From assembly GCA_002794785.1 (NCBI GenBank), contig NBBA01000017.1:434001-498000 (forward strand): a DNA stretch of 64,000 nt. The letters are read 5' to 3'. The notes beneath the pieces were generated by a model that had not been told where the DNA came from, did not search any database, and was given only the letters and a program-made list of their open reading frames with translations. The translations under genes and the position numbers were made by a program. This DNA is from Coniferiporia sulphurascens (taxonomy: Eukaryota > Basidiomycota > Agaricomycetes > Hymenochaetales > Hymenochaetaceae). Position 1 is the stretch's first letter. Every line of letters starts with the position of its first letter. This document shows, in pieces, positions 1 through 11,789 of the stretch.

Positions 1-648
1 TCGACGAAACCCGCGCCGTCGACTGTCTACCCTTTGGCGTCCAATCTGCCGTCCTGGTCGACCTCTGCTTTCGCTGGTACACTGAACGCACTGTCCGGCG
101 CGACTTCAGCCGCCTACAATCAGGGAGCTGGCGGTAGCTCAGCCGCAGCAGCGCGCGGTAGGCAAGACCGTCATGTTATCCAGATGATTGCAAATGCGAG
201 TCTGGATGTGATCGAGGATGTGATGCTGCGGGACAGCGCCATGTAAGATGGATTCTGTCTGCGGCATCACTGTTACTGATGGTTGAGATAGGTACCTCAA
301 GGCAGTGGACAGGTTCAACGAATGGACGGTGTCCGCGTTTGTTACGCCAGGGAGTGCGTCTTATTTGCTACACGGGCCTGGTGGCAGCATATACTCATGA
401 GTGCACACAGACATGAAGTTTATTATGCTGCACGAAGGGAAGAACGACGACGGGATCCGGGCGTTTTTCATGGACGTATGGGAGCTGTATGTCAAGGTAC
501 GGACGCTGTTGTCGGCGCAAGAACGACCTGCTAACTGACCGCGCCCGCCGGCCAGACGCTGTTGAACCCGTTCCACAGCGCATACACGCCGATCAAAAGC
601 AGTGTGTTCGACGCGCGGGTGCGGGCGAGTGCGAAGCGCCATCTGTAG
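1..648 (+). CDS. TRS20: TRAPP complex subunit TRS20/sedlin (TRAPPC2), 5' partial
   Basis: Core subunit of the TRAPP tethering complexes, which act as Rab/Ypt exchange factors in ER-Golgi traffic. The gene enters from the left edge already open, so the N-terminal longin strands lie outside. Exons are about 1-242, 292-353, 411-496 and 556-648; the introns (49, 57 and 59 bases) have GT-AG ends and join in phase. The spliced product contains a YLKAVDRFNEWTVSAFVTPG stretch, then KFIMLHEGKNDDGIRAFF, then LYVKTLLNPFHSAY and a C-terminal FDARVRASAKRHL, matching sedlin almost block for block. A Ser/Ala/Gly-rich insert replaces the short loop near the start of the visible part. The family identification is secure; the true start is unseen. 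Confidence 0.93.
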
Positions 649-1027
649 GACAATTATGTTATTTTATTGTATTTTGCAAAGAGATGTAGACAATACAGGG
701 GCCCGTACTCGTGTGATCCATAGGCGTGATGGTCGCGACGGTAGCCGGAGGCAGGGCTGACGGTGCGGCTAGTTCCGAGAATGTGGTGCGGGTGGTCCGA
801 GGTTGGCCTCTCAGCCCTTTCTCTACCCAATTCTCCTGTCGTCGGTGTTCCCCTTTTTCTCTCTGTCTACACTCTTCTACTGCTTGCACTTGAAATAAAT
901 ATCCTCAAAAACAGCTTTCTCACTCTTCGGATCTCTTCCTCTTAATTTTCCCTATTTTTCCCGGCTTTTTTGTACCCCTCTTCGAAGCCTAATCGTCGTT
1001 TTCGACTCGTTGTCCCTGCCATCAGCC
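649..1027. other. Intergenic, promoter of the next gene
   Basis: This stretch of about 380 bases holds the TRS20 3' end and a pyrimidine-rich leader (CT-rich from about 815 to 1000) just before the next start codon. I see no gene or RNA in it. Confidence 0.5.
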
Positions 1028-2530
1028 ATGTCCTCCAACAACCGTGCCTCTCTTCTCGCTGGCCTGCGCACGGGCGGTGTGCGCTCGTCTACCAATCCAT
1101 TTCCCCAGACTGCTGGGCCCAATGCCACTTCGTTCCCGCGCCAGGACTTCCCCATGTCTGCCTCAGTCAGCGGCTCGTTCAATCAAATGTACCCCGCCCA
1201 GGCGCAGGCACAGGTTCAGGCCCAGCAGCAGGCCTTTCAGATGCAGATGATGCAGATGGAGATTATGCGTCTCAAGGTATGTCTTTCGTCTTGCAAGTTT
1301 ACCCTTGTCTCGTTCCTCGTGTTGGGCGGGATCGCCCGTATCCGTCAGGCCATCTTTTGTCTCGGATCATTAAGTCGATTGTTCCTTATCATGTTCATCC
1401 TCTAGGCTCTTCAGCAAGTGCAACAACAGTATCAAATCGAACTTGTTCGTCAGCAGCAGCAGCAACAACAGCAACAGCAGACTGCCAATCGTCGTTTTTC
1501 GCAATATGGCGAGCCTCAGACGGCAGGTCCCGCCGCGACGTCCTTCATGACTCGCCGTCCTTCGCAGGCTGATTACGCCAAGCCCCAATTCAGCACGGGC
1601 CTCAGGGCTGGCATGGAGGACATGGTCCCGATGACCGCATCTTTGGGTGGCAAGTTCGGCGGGAGATTGAACCCAAACGCCACGAGCTTCAGCATGAGAG
1701 GCTTCCCAGAGGAAGAGGAAATGACTCAGGCGTCTGTACCTGGCAGCCAAGCTCCCGTCAACACGCCGACCACGGCTGCACACACGACTGTCATTTCCGG
1801 CGGCACGCCGTTGGGAGTGGCCAACTTTAATGGTGCAGTTACGAACAATACGGTTACGAATCCCGGTGTGACGCCGAGCAAGAGCGACACGTCGCTCAAC
1901 TGGCGCCGAGGGGGGAGTAACTCTGTCCTCAGTAACGGCAATGGTAACCGCTCTGCCTCGGTGAACGTTAGAATCACACCGCCGCCTAGCGAGCGCGTTT
2001 CACCTCCGCCCGGAGTTTTAAAGACACACCGCCCTGAGCCTCTTCGCTTTTCGGTTGTTATTAATGAGCCGGCAGCACCACTTGTGATCGTGGACAGTTC
2101 TGATGGCGAGGCTGGCGAAGATGGTGACGATTCGTCGAGTTCCAGCGCAAAGTCTGAGCCTACGACGCCTCCGTCGGGCGGATCATCTGCCTCGTCGGGC
2201 ATGCCGCCCTTGTCTCCTCGGGAGGCAGCGTCTAAGCGCCTCTACGAGGGTCTCGGTATTGGTCGTCCCATTCCCCAAACTGCTGCGGCCCATACCATCA
2301 ACTTCCCCGCGTCTAACGGTGCAGCCCCGCCCATGCCGCACACGAGCGCTGGCGCTGCGTTCCCGAATAGGATGGCAAGCCAGCCGACTCGCCAGCCACG
2401 TGGTCCGCCATCGGGTCTTGACGAGCTTGGTCCGAAGAACTTCGCAACTCGCATCAGGAGGAAGGCAATCGGTGGCCTCGGTGCGATGCTAGATGCTCGA
2501 GTCAACAGGAGGGAAGTGGAAGCCTTCTAA
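1028..2530 (+). CDS. Gln-rich, low-complexity protein with repeated ATSF-type motifs; function unknown
   Basis: Two exons, 1028-1276 and 1406-2530, join in phase across a 129-base intron (donor GTATGT, acceptor CTCTAG) and give 457 residues. I do not recognise the family. An alternating Gln/Ala/Met stretch is followed by a run of ten glutamines, suggesting a coiled or aggregation-prone segment. A short motif recurs: TAGPNATSFPRQDFP near residue 30, TAGPAATSF, NPNATSFSMRGFP, then weaker forms such as TAAAHTINFP. The middle is Ser/Pro-rich with an acidic patch (DSSDGEAGEDGDDSSSSS). The conserved-looking C-terminus is RIRRKAIGGLGAMLDARVNR. The recurring motif resembles a short linear binding motif; that is an inference. 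The start codon is the first ATG after the pyrimidine-rich leader. Confidence 0.8.
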
Positions 2531-4141
2531 GCAGGCCATCGTATCCTCCGGCCCGTGAACGATACTCCGAGTCAAGACGATGTGACGCCACTTTTTCTTT
2601 CTGTTGTTCATACTTCCTCCCCTTTCTTTCATCCCATTCCATTCTCTTCACCATCTTTCCCCCTTCCTTTAACGTCCTTTCAACTGATCGCCACCATCCA
2701 CACGACATGGACAGAATTTTGAGAATTGCTTTCGCGAAACACCAGTCCTGCACCTTCTTTACAACTTCAACATCCTCCGCCTTTGTTATCCTTTAGGCTA
2801 CCGCTTAGCCGGTGAGCCTCTACTCTGCTTCCTCCCCCAATGGGGCCCCTTGTCTGTCCTTGTGTCGTTGTCACTGTTCCCTGCATGCATGTCATGTCGC
2901 TGCCTGTCCCTGTCATCCTGTCGCTCAACGCGCCGTGCTGGTTTAGAACGGCGCGACGAAGAAGAAATACACAGCTGGATTGTTTTTCAGATGCGATGCT
3001 CGGGGGTGATTATTCCTGTTGAGGCGCGCACGAGCAAGTCTGGTGCGATAATCGAATCGTCATACGTGGGTGGGGTGTGCCAGCAGCGCTGGCTGGCTGC
3101 CCGTTGCAAGTTTTCCTATGGGAATACTCAACTGCGCTAAGGTTCTCAATAACTTTGCATAGCTACGCATACACTCTGGTCCCTCACCCCAACATTGCGG
3201 CTCGAACGCCGCATTCATCCATCCATTGTTTCTCCTTTGAATCTGCCATATCAAGTCGCAAACTTTCTTCGCAAACTTTGGAATTTCTTTTTATTTATCT
3301 TTCGACCCCTTCCATTTGCTGCAGCGTCTTAACCGGCGGTTAGTGTTTCCAATTTTTAAGTGCCTTCCGCATTCGTCCCTCGCGTTGCGTTTGCTACACG
3401 TCCCTTCGGCGCGCAGCAGGCGTTCAAGCAACTCACACACAAACAAATACGGCTTTGCTCGCTCGTAGTATTTTGTCGCTCGATGGCAAATACACAAACG
3501 TTTCCTTGCTCTAGCTTTACACCATCAATCCTACGACCAAAGGGCGCACAGCTCGCCGATTAGGAAAATTCCGTTCTCAATTCTTTTTCCGTCTCCAACC
3601 ACTGTCCTACATCACTGTCTCTATCTATCCTCCTCCCTTACTTCCACGTTCACTCTGTACTTTTTCCTTTGCCTTGGACATTCCGTTGCCACCGAAATTC
3701 GGCGAAGTATATCGACCGATACGGATTGGTATGCTGACATGTACATACGGGCGACATTTTTAAGTTCCTCTGTTTTCTCTCGCTGTTCTGTAGTTTTTTT
3801 CCCTCTATAAATCGCCTCTGTTCTTGAATTCTGGGGGAGCTTCTTTCTCGTCCTTGTGTAAAATATTGATTGTCTTTTAATTATTGTGAATCCGACGAAG
3901 CCGGATTTCACATAAGGCTACGTGATTGATCTCCGAGTTACGAGTTAACGCTTCGCGTATCTTAGTGCGCTGTAGTTATCGGACTTCTACGCGAAGATGA
4001 AGGAAGTATTAATGATTAATTTCGATCTCATAGTCATGTAAAATCATCAAGATTGAGCGAAGTTCCCCAAGAAAGTCATACGCAATTAATGTCTACAGCA
4101 TACGTTCGTTACGTAATTACGATGTGTCATCAAGAACGCGT
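2531..4141. other. Intergenic stretch without a recognised gene
   Basis: About 1.6 kb. The first part is a likely 3' untranslated region with strong CT-rich tracts (2590-2680). Later parts contain only short frames without family resemblance or consistent splice phasing. A non-coding first exon of the following auxilin gene could lie here, because that gene's start is not certain. Confidence 0.4.
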
Positions 4142-6925
4142 ATGGTCCTCCCACAAGCGCAGACTCGACTGACCGCAATCTACTCGTCAATGAAGGCCAA
4201 CTACTCACCCTCGCCAGGAGCTGCAAATCGCGCTACTTCGTCTGCGGCCTATGATGCATTTTCTATCCTGGCGTCTTCCAGGTCTAGCTCGCAGTCACAC
4301 TTGCCCGCAAATACGCCACGTCCTGCGCCTAGCCAATCCCCTGTGCCAACGAATCTAAGCGGTGGAGATGCGTTCAGCTCGCTGTTGGGTTCGTCGTTTG
4401 CACCAACCGACAAGTCAGGAAACCTGTCGCTGGCGGAAAGGCAGGCTGCTGCGCTGAAAGAGCAGCAGGCGAAAGCGACCAGGTATAGTGCAGCCAAAGA
4501 GAACGAGTTTGCGGTATGGAGTGGCTTGGATATGATCGGGCAGAGCTCCTCGCCCCAATCAACTAACGGCGCGTCGCCAAAGCCAGCTGCGCTCGTCTCC
4601 GATGATGACTGGCTATTCGACAAGATCGCCTCTCCTGCTGCCTCGACCTCTAAAGCCGTGCCTACACCATCGGTCGCGCATATAGAGGACGACTGGGGAC
4701 TCTCCGATTTCGCGTCCCAACCGCAGTCCTCTACACGGACTCAACAAGGAAGCAGTTCCACGTCGCTTTTTGACGCGCTAGGGGACTCTCCACACGACGA
4801 GGATCTACTATTTGACTCTTTAGGCGAACGTAGAAATCAGCCGCCAGTCAATAACCTTGGCGACGATGCCGAAGACGATATTCTCGGAATGTTGGGAAAG
4901 CCTGTTGAGTCGATACCGAAGCGCACTACACCGCCTCAAACGGTGCGTCGAGGAATCTATGAAAGACGTGTTTGGCTCATGTAGTTTTGCCATACACACA
5001 GACCCCCTCTGTAGCCGCTAAAGTACACCCTTCGTCACGATCTAGGGCAAGCTCTCCACCTCCCCATATTATCGGACAGATCGTAGAAATGGGATTCTCC
5101 CCCCAACAGGCAAGATTAGCGCTAGCAGCAACTGATACAGGTATGGATGTACAGCAGGCTCTCGAAATGCTACTTTCGAATGGCGTAGGAGCCAGTGACC
5201 AACATGATTCGCCTGCAAATAGTCCACGCTCGAGAGGACTTTCTGAGTTTCAAGATGAGGATGAGGAAGCCTGGGAAGCCCGGAGAACGGCGAGTCGTGG
5301 ACAGCGGCCAGTCCAGAATCAGACGTTGGATGCACCTTCGTCTTCTTCTCGGGCACAGACGGAATCACCGTCGCTGGTGTCTGCTGAAATTCAAGAACGG
5401 GCAGACAAGCTTCTAGCTCAAGCAAGCGAGATTGGCTTAACTATGTTTAGTCGCGCAAATGCCTTTTTCAAAGATGGTAGAGAGAAAGTTCAAAAGGTTT
5501 ATGAGGAACGCGCGGCGAAGGCTAAACCTACGGACGGTCGGCCGCGTTGGATGTCAGAGGTACCTGTCGATCGAGATGACAATGTGCAGAGAGGCGAGAC
5601 AGAGCGTGGTGGCGTCAGCGAAAGTGGCTTTCGCGATGATGACGATATTGCAGGACCCACATCTCGCGCAAGACTCCGCAAAGCGGAGACGAGACCGAGT
5701 AGGTCCGAGCAAGAGCGTTCCAACATACAAGCTCCGGCGGTTAGAACCTCAAACCTACTCGACGAAGGGCCCGCCGTTTATGTATCCCCAGCCCGCCGCC
5801 GCCCTGCCCCCACACGCTCTACCTCGCAAACTGCGTCCCCTCTGGCCTCCGTAGATCGTCCTGTGCCGCGACAACCTCCGCCTTCGTCTGCTCCGGTTCT
5901 ACAAACCCGTCAGACTGTATCTGCAACCTCGTCCGCGATTGCCGCCTCAAACGCGTACAAAGCCAAAGGGACAGAGATGTTCAAACTCGGCCAATATGCT
6001 GAAGCCGAAAAGGCGTATTCGGAGGCTTTGGCATCTCTCCCAGAGAACCACCTCCTTGTGGTCCCCCTCTACAACAACAGGGCGCTTACTAGAATAAAAA
6101 CTGGTGATCACAGTGGTGCCGTAGAAGATTGCACGGTCGTTCTTTCGATCATTGGATTGGGCTACCACCCTGCTCGGGAGGCGAAGGTTTCTCGTGAAGA
6201 GGAAGGCTCGTCAGTTGACCTTGCCGACGCACTTCTCAAAGCGTATCGACGTCGGGCTGAAGCCTATGAAGGAAGGGAGAAGTGGGAGCTGGCCCAGAAA
6301 GATTGGGAATCGATCGTTGGGTGTGACTGGTCGACGAAGATACGAAGCGATGCACTAAATGGAGCATCAAGATGTCGGAAGATGACCTCGGCAGAAAGGG
6401 CTCCTCGTAAGTTTCATGCGTCCTGAGAGTTTTGACTTCGTTTCTCAAATATATTTAGCCCCGCGAAAAAAGCAGCCTCCCCCGCGCGCCGCCACTACCA
6501 CTCAAGACTTTGAGGCAGTGCGGAAGCTGCGGCGTGAAAACCAGGCGTTAGAAGAGGAAGAACAGACGAAAGCGCGATTCAAGGACGTTGTCGACGCAAA
6601 GCTGATTGCATGGAGAGGTGGAAAGGAGACGAATGTACGCGCCCTCCTCGCGAGTCTCGATACTGTGCTCTGGCCTGGCCTTGGATGGCAGAAGGTTGGC
6701 ATGCACGAACTTGTGACGCCCTCACAAGTTAAGATCCGGTACATGAAGGCTATCGCTAAACTCCATCCAGACAAGGTAAGTAACAGTTCTCCCAGGAAAA
6801 GTTCATGTATATGAGACTGACATGTGATGTAGCTCAACACCACCAATACCACTGTGGAACAGCGTATGATCGCAAATGGCATCTTTGCGTCTCTCAACGA
6901 TGCTTGGATAGCGTTTAAGCAATGA
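4142..6925 (+). CDS. SWA2: Auxilin-like J-domain cochaperone (SWA2 type) with UBA and TPR regions
   Basis: Auxilins recruit Hsc70 to strip clathrin from vesicles. Exons are 4142-4942, 5002-6406, 6459-6775 and 6833-6925, all in phase, giving about 871 residues. The N-terminal third is disordered with DDDWLFD and DDWGLSDF clathrin/adaptor-like acidic motifs. A UBA-like segment (IIGQIVEMGFSPQQARLAL) lies near residues 290-330. TPR helices (AYKAKGTEMFKLGQYAEAEK) lie around 580-690. The C-terminal J region has KAIAKLHPDK with the HPD triad and ends NDAWIAFKQ. This order (clathrin-binding, UBA, TPR, J) is that of yeast Swa2. The first in-frame ATG is used; there is no upstream stop close by and basidiomycete relatives often begin with a short separate exon, so the true N-terminus may differ. 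Confidence 0.92.
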
Positions 6926-9044
6926 TCTAGTTCATGTTGTGGATACCACAAACTAGGGTGCTTATATCCGGGTAAGTTCTTTATTCCATCATACTTTCAT
7001 GCTCACTAAACATTCCATGGACGCGGGATCTCAGCGGATGTACATAGTGAGTCGTTCAACCATACCTGACAATTGCCGTAACTTAACTTGAATCACTCAG
7101 GTATTGCCACCCGTAGCATGCGATTCACTTTTGCATAAATTTGTGGACTCGCAATGGACTTTACTGCGTAGCGAGTCACTGACGTGTGCATAATGACTCA
7201 CAGGACTCTAGGATACCGATATGATATATTAAACAGTGTTGTTTCAGCACGAAGAGATTCGTCCTCGTTTATCAGATGCCAACTACGAAGGCTGCCAAGC
7301 CCCATCCACCTTTTTCATGCCTTTATCGCCACCCGACAAAGTTCCGCACTGTGAAATATTCAATCCGGCTGCACACATCAGTGGTGTAAGTCCTTCTCAG
7401 GGATTTCGTGAAGCCGGCCATCTCTTGTCAAGATGTACTTCTACATCCAGGTTTTGATGCTTGTGACGGCTGTGGCTGCCGCTCTCAATGCATTTTCATC
7501 GATGCTTCCGGAGACTCCTCCAGACAATTACAATGCTTTTGTCTACATACTATGGTTATGTAACGGATGGTATCGTCAGCGCGATGTCAAATCATATATC
7601 CTTAAAATCGTCCAAGCCTATTGATATCCGGTCTTCTAATCTTGATCGTGTGCGACTCCTTGATTTCTCTGGCGATGGCAATAAGTCCAAGAGGCTAATC
7701 CTTCTACTAAGGACTTTTTCGTGAATAAATTTCGTTCAGGAACAGGGGAACCGTTTTAGACTCGACAGGTAGGTCTAGCGACGTCTCCGAGGCTCTTGCG
7801 GAACTCGCCACCCTTTCACTTAACATTGGAATCCGTCAAAAAGTCCGAAATGTTCAATCCCGTTGTTCGGCAGCTTCGACGGACCATACTGTAATATATG
7901 AGTCCCCGCTCCAATCAGAAAAATGCCCCCCCCCGCCCCGAGAGCCATATAGTCGGAAATTTAATGAGTTGGCAAACTGAAAATATGTCGGTTACTGAGT
8001 AAGTCTGGAGCGAAGTGTCACTAACCTAAAGCTCTATTGACCGTCTACTGAACATGTTCTATATGCAATGAATCGGTTCGTGATCTTTGCTGTTTGCTGT
8101 ATTCACATTTCCATTGCGCGGCGCAACTTGTAACCGAAAGTTATACTCACCCACAGTGATCTCAGAATACGCTCAGCGCCTCATAAGATTCATGTATCCT
8201 GCAAGACATGGGGCAACTCGCATACAGCCTACAGGATGCTAAGGCTTTTCTTGACAGAGCTTCAAGTCGTCCGATATTTTCTCGCTGTCAAGTACTCACC
8301 CACTATACTATTCTCTCGAATAATAACTTGGAACTGGCTCGCAAGAAACGCAGCTAGTACTGTGCATGCCGCAAATCATTAAGGGAGGCATGTGTCGATC
8401 CTTGATCGACGTGCGCATTGTTACGAGTTTGGACTTCAAGCTCAAGTGTTCTATATGATTAGGTCCCCTCTTGTGAAATTCTAAGCCAGTATTTATAATC
8501 ACGGTTTCTTGGCTAGGGCTCAGAGTATTTTCTCACTTTAATTTAACCCTTCCGGTCTTGGGGACGGACACCTGCCCGTCTTTCTTTTGACGGACAATCA
8601 CTCACTCAGGCTAATTCAAGTTCGTAGTAACTTCTAGCCGTATCATCTAGGCTCATTCCACATTGGACACCATCAAATCACCCGCAAATCGCAATTTTGG
8701 AGCTATTTTATCGCGTCGTGGGCTCTTCAGTATCCAGAATGCTTGAACTATGCTATCAATTCGTTCCCCCGCGGATTTAGCGATATCCCGTAGCCTGCGT
8801 GCATGTATAGATGTCAGGTCAGCGATAATCGTGCGGCCGAGGGGCCGTCGACCGCGAGTCAACCTTCTCATGCTACGATGGTCTGAAATATGATGAGACT
8901 AGTAAACTCCGTATTACTGTGCTGTTCTAGCTATCGCTAGTCTGCCATAGTTCCTGCTACTACTAGAGGATGAGATCCTTTATTAGTAAACTGGTTGTAA
9001 AGGCTCGCTAGAATTTTGTGTCTATTTATATTATCAAGACTCAC
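6926..9044. other. Gene-poor stretch, short frames only
   Basis: Both strands are cut by frequent stops. A poly-C run sits at about 7927-7938. A hydrophobic frame (about 7433-7624, plus) and a basic frame (about 8653-8871, minus, ending MVSNVE) look somewhat coding-like but match no family I know. The basic frame is preceded by a plausible acceptor but does not join in phase to the exon at 9045-9211. The whole stretch looks like decayed DNA. Confidence 0.4.
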
Positions 9045-9211
9045 CTATTGGCAAATGCGATCTCCCACTCGTCGAGCTCAGCACAGGCACGGGTCCTACA
9101 GATAATAGATGGCTCAAAGATAGTGCATAGTTCCATGGGAAGGCCAGCCATGCGGTAGTCCTCCGAGAAGTCTTCCGTGAGCGGGGATAGTTTCCGGTAT
9201 TTATTCACCAT
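9045..9211 (-). other. Isolated coding-like exon, minus strand
   Basis: Reading from an ATG at 9211 the frame is open for 55 codons and ends exactly at a strong donor (AG|GTGAGT at 9045/9044). It contains EDFSEDYRMAGLPMELC and CAELDEWEIAFANR. I do not recognise it and could not find a downstream exon that joins in phase, so it may be the surviving first exon of a decayed gene or a shorter gene with an unseen second exon. Confidence 0.3.
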
Positions 9212-9337
9212 TTTACCTATTAATTACTCTTATATTCTACTGGAAGGGGAATGATCCATAAATAGCCCTGTGGCTATCTGGTGCCATATGGGATCTGCTA
9301 ACGAATCACTACTAGCTGTATTGCCACGGTCATTCGT

Positions 9338-9783
9338 CTAGTAGATCGTTCCCCCGTAATCAGTACTGACAGGCCTCCCCAAGCTCAGCAGACCCGATAC
9401 CACACCACCGCCGGCATATTCCCCAGCCGCATTGGCAAACGCCACCAGCATAGTGTCGGCTTTGCCTTCATACACATCGTCGGGAGCCTCCACTGAATTA
9501 AAAGAAAGAAGGGAGATATATTAGTATACCTCGAAGATTCCGGCGCTAAAAATAAATTATACGCACATCTGATTGTATGCACCGATTTATTATCGGAAGA
9601 CCTCTCCTCTTTGTGGAAGAATTTGTATGGTAAGTCCTGGTCCTTGTTTATTTTTTGTACTGGATTATAATAGGCGGGAATCTCGTCAGTCACTGAAGTC
9701 AACCCTTTGTATTTTTGGTCCTCACATCCCGCAAATGCTTGTACGTATTTATGGGTAGACGGGAGCTGTGTGAACCCCGACAT
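9338..9783 (-). CDS. Small two-exon hypothetical protein
   Basis: A tentative model of 123 residues: ATG at 9783, exon 9783-9567, an intron of 74 bases (donor GTGCGT, pyrimidine-rich acceptor ending CAG), exon 9492-9338 ending in TAG. The two exons join in phase. Notable segments are GFTQLPSTHKYVQAFAGCED, then EAPDDVYEGKADTML and the Gly/Ala-rich NAAGEYAGGGVVSGLLSLG. No known domain is recognised. No signal peptide is visible. It sits in a decayed region beside other unexplained minus-strand fragments, so it may be a fragment of a larger broken gene rather than an expressed small gene. Confidence 0.35.
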
Positions 9784-10014
9784 TGTCTCTTGCGAAATGA
9801 CTGAGGGGGGACTCAGAAGATGTGAATCGAAGGCGACTTACCGGATCTCTGCCTCCGATATCATACGACGTATTTATACTATCGGAAGGCAGGATGTTAG
9901 TAATAAATATACCATATGGCGCCTGACATCGTGTTTAGCGGGACTCATGGCGATACTACTAATCGTGTACCCCTTACCAGAACTAGTTTCCAGGTATCGG
10001 TCGGGAATTATGAC

Positions 10015-10513
10015 TCAACATGACTTTCGGCAGTAGCCGGTCCGATCATTGAAGCTAGCTAAAGTCCTGAACTCGCTGTAAAAAGAGGATCTTGACTTTC
10101 CTAGCCGCGAACATATTCTGTCAGCGCCTTCATCGCTAATTGAGCGAAGAATAGCATTGCCCAATTCTTCCGGTCTCTCCGCTCGATAAAAATCCAGCCT
10201 GAGGAATGTGTACTTATAAAAGATATTCAAGTTGATCGACCTAGGGAAAGAGCGAACGGATAAACTACCACTGTTGTCAACAATCTTCCCGGCTTTTCGT
10301 AGTACAAGACGCGATTGGTTTCAATCAAGGCGAGGTCTGGGCTAATTTAATTACCGCGAACGTCGGAACAACAATTCCGTGAGGATGATACAGTCGGAAT
10401 ATCACTGCTGGCATGTACACCACTGCTTTAGCGCTCTGTGTCGGCTTTTGCTCATGAACGACCTTCTTCCAAGTTACTTGGCCTGATATTGTGCCCCAGG
10501 AATGTCGCTTCAA
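10015..10513 (-). other. Coding-like minus-strand fragments, unrecognised
   Basis: Two minus-strand frames, 10513-10325 and 10230-10015, encode segments such as GQVTWKKVVHEQKPTQSAKA and YKYTFLRLDFYRAERPEELG. They lie in line with the small model at 9338-9783 and could be parts of the same decayed gene. No convincing splice joins were found between them, and no family is recognised. Confidence 0.2.
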
Positions 10514-10774
10514 GGTTGCCTGCGAGAATGGCTGTTCCGCAACTTGCTATTATTGCTGGCGGGAATCGGCAGTGCAGTTTCACCGCCGACAGTTTCTCCT
10601 GACGATAGCCCTGCCAACACGGCCGATCTTTGAGCTTGACGGAGACTTACTGAAAAAACCAACCTCTATGTATTAATGAACGGCCTTATTGGCTCCCCGT
10701 TTACCTGCGATTGTGTAATGGGTTCTCAGCTGTTCCGAATCATTGGCCCGGATATAACCGTACTAGTAATAACT

Positions 10775-10991
10775 TGAACGTTCGGCACGATCGCTACCGT
10801 GAAGTCAGGTCTATGTTTCAGTTAATAATATGCTCAGCTTTAGTGGCACTGTTTTTAGGAAGCTAGAAGCCAGTCGACCGGCCAATACACGCAGAACTGC
10901 TTATTCAGGACCCATTTCGGCTTACTGATCCATCCCTCTACTATTAAATAATGGACCAGCATTCCCGCCAGTCTTCACACATATAGCGACT
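10775..10991 (+). repeat. Duplicated upstream block of GST copy 1
   Basis: The sequence just upstream of GST copy 1 recurs upstream of copies 2 and 3. Shared landmarks are CTACCGTGAAG, GCACTGTTTTTAGGAAG, CGGCTTACTGATCCATCCC, a TATTAAATAATGGACCAG block and ATATAGCGAC just before the start codon. Promoter and coding sequence were therefore duplicated together. Confidence 0.7.
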
Positions 10992-11789
10992 ATGGCCATC
11001 ACTTTCTACGATATACCGTCCAAGTTGAGCGGCAAAGCTTGGTCTATAAACACGTTTAAAACCAGGTTTGGGAGTGGCACTTGCATGTCGGGACGGTCTT
11101 TAATCAATTGCGCAGATTATCTCTGAACTACAAGGGAATACCATACAAAACCGAATGGGTGGAGTATCCCCGATATTGAGGCGCGTTTAAAGGATATTGG
11201 GGGTGCACCGACAGGGAAGAAGGCCGATGGAAGCGATCATTACACCCTTCCAGCAATCCACGATTCGACGACGGGCAAGGTTGTCACCGATTCGATTGAG
11301 ATTGCTGCGTACCTTGACAAAGCGTATCCGGATACGCCAGCGCTCATCCCTCCTAACACACGCGCAGCGATAGAACTCTTCACCCACGTATTCAAAGCTG
11401 AAATCTTCGCCCCAGTCCGGCCGATCACAGTTCCCGCATCGTACAATATCCTCAACCCAAAGAGCGAGGAATACTTCAGGAGGACAAGAGAGAAGTCGTT
11501 TGGGAAGAAACTGGAGGAAATTGTACCACCCAGCCCCATTCAAGACGAGATTTGGGGAAGGGTAAAATCCGGCCTTGAGCGCTTGGGTAGTTTTTACGAT
11601 ACGAATGGCGTGGACAAGCCGTTTTTCTTCGGCGATACATTCACATTTGCGGATGCAATTATCGCCAACTATCTTCTGTGGCTTAAGGCCCTTTTAGGTT
11701 CCGACAGCGACGAATGGAAGGCGATAGCAGGTTGGAGTGGAGGGCGGTGGGGGAAATTTCTCGAGTCGACAAAGGAGTGGCAGGTGTAA
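10992..11789 (+). pseudogene. Etherase-type glutathione S-transferase, copy 1, frameshifted
   Basis: First of three closely similar GST copies. Exon 1 is 10992-11065. A 50-base intron (11066-11115) keeps good GT and AG ends, and exon 2 runs from 11116. Compared with copies 2 and 3 there is one extra base near 11168-11171, in the codons for WVEYPDIEA. The frame then meets a TGA at 11177-11179. Downstream the correct frame is open to a TAA at 11789, and the protein it would encode remains clearly GST-like (DHYTLPAIHD, DSIEIAAYLDKAYPDTPALI, PFFFGDTFTFADAI). Retained splice sites and an otherwise open frame point to recent inactivation, or to a single-base sequence error. Confidence 0.8.

Noticed and set aside
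361..642. Minus-strand frame of 93 codons over the TRS20 exons
   Set aside because: It is the antisense of well-supported coding exons and shows no family resemblance.
7920..7945. Poly-C run considered as a G-quadruplex element
   Set aside because: A single homopolymer tract without the spaced runs expected; likely simple-sequence noise.
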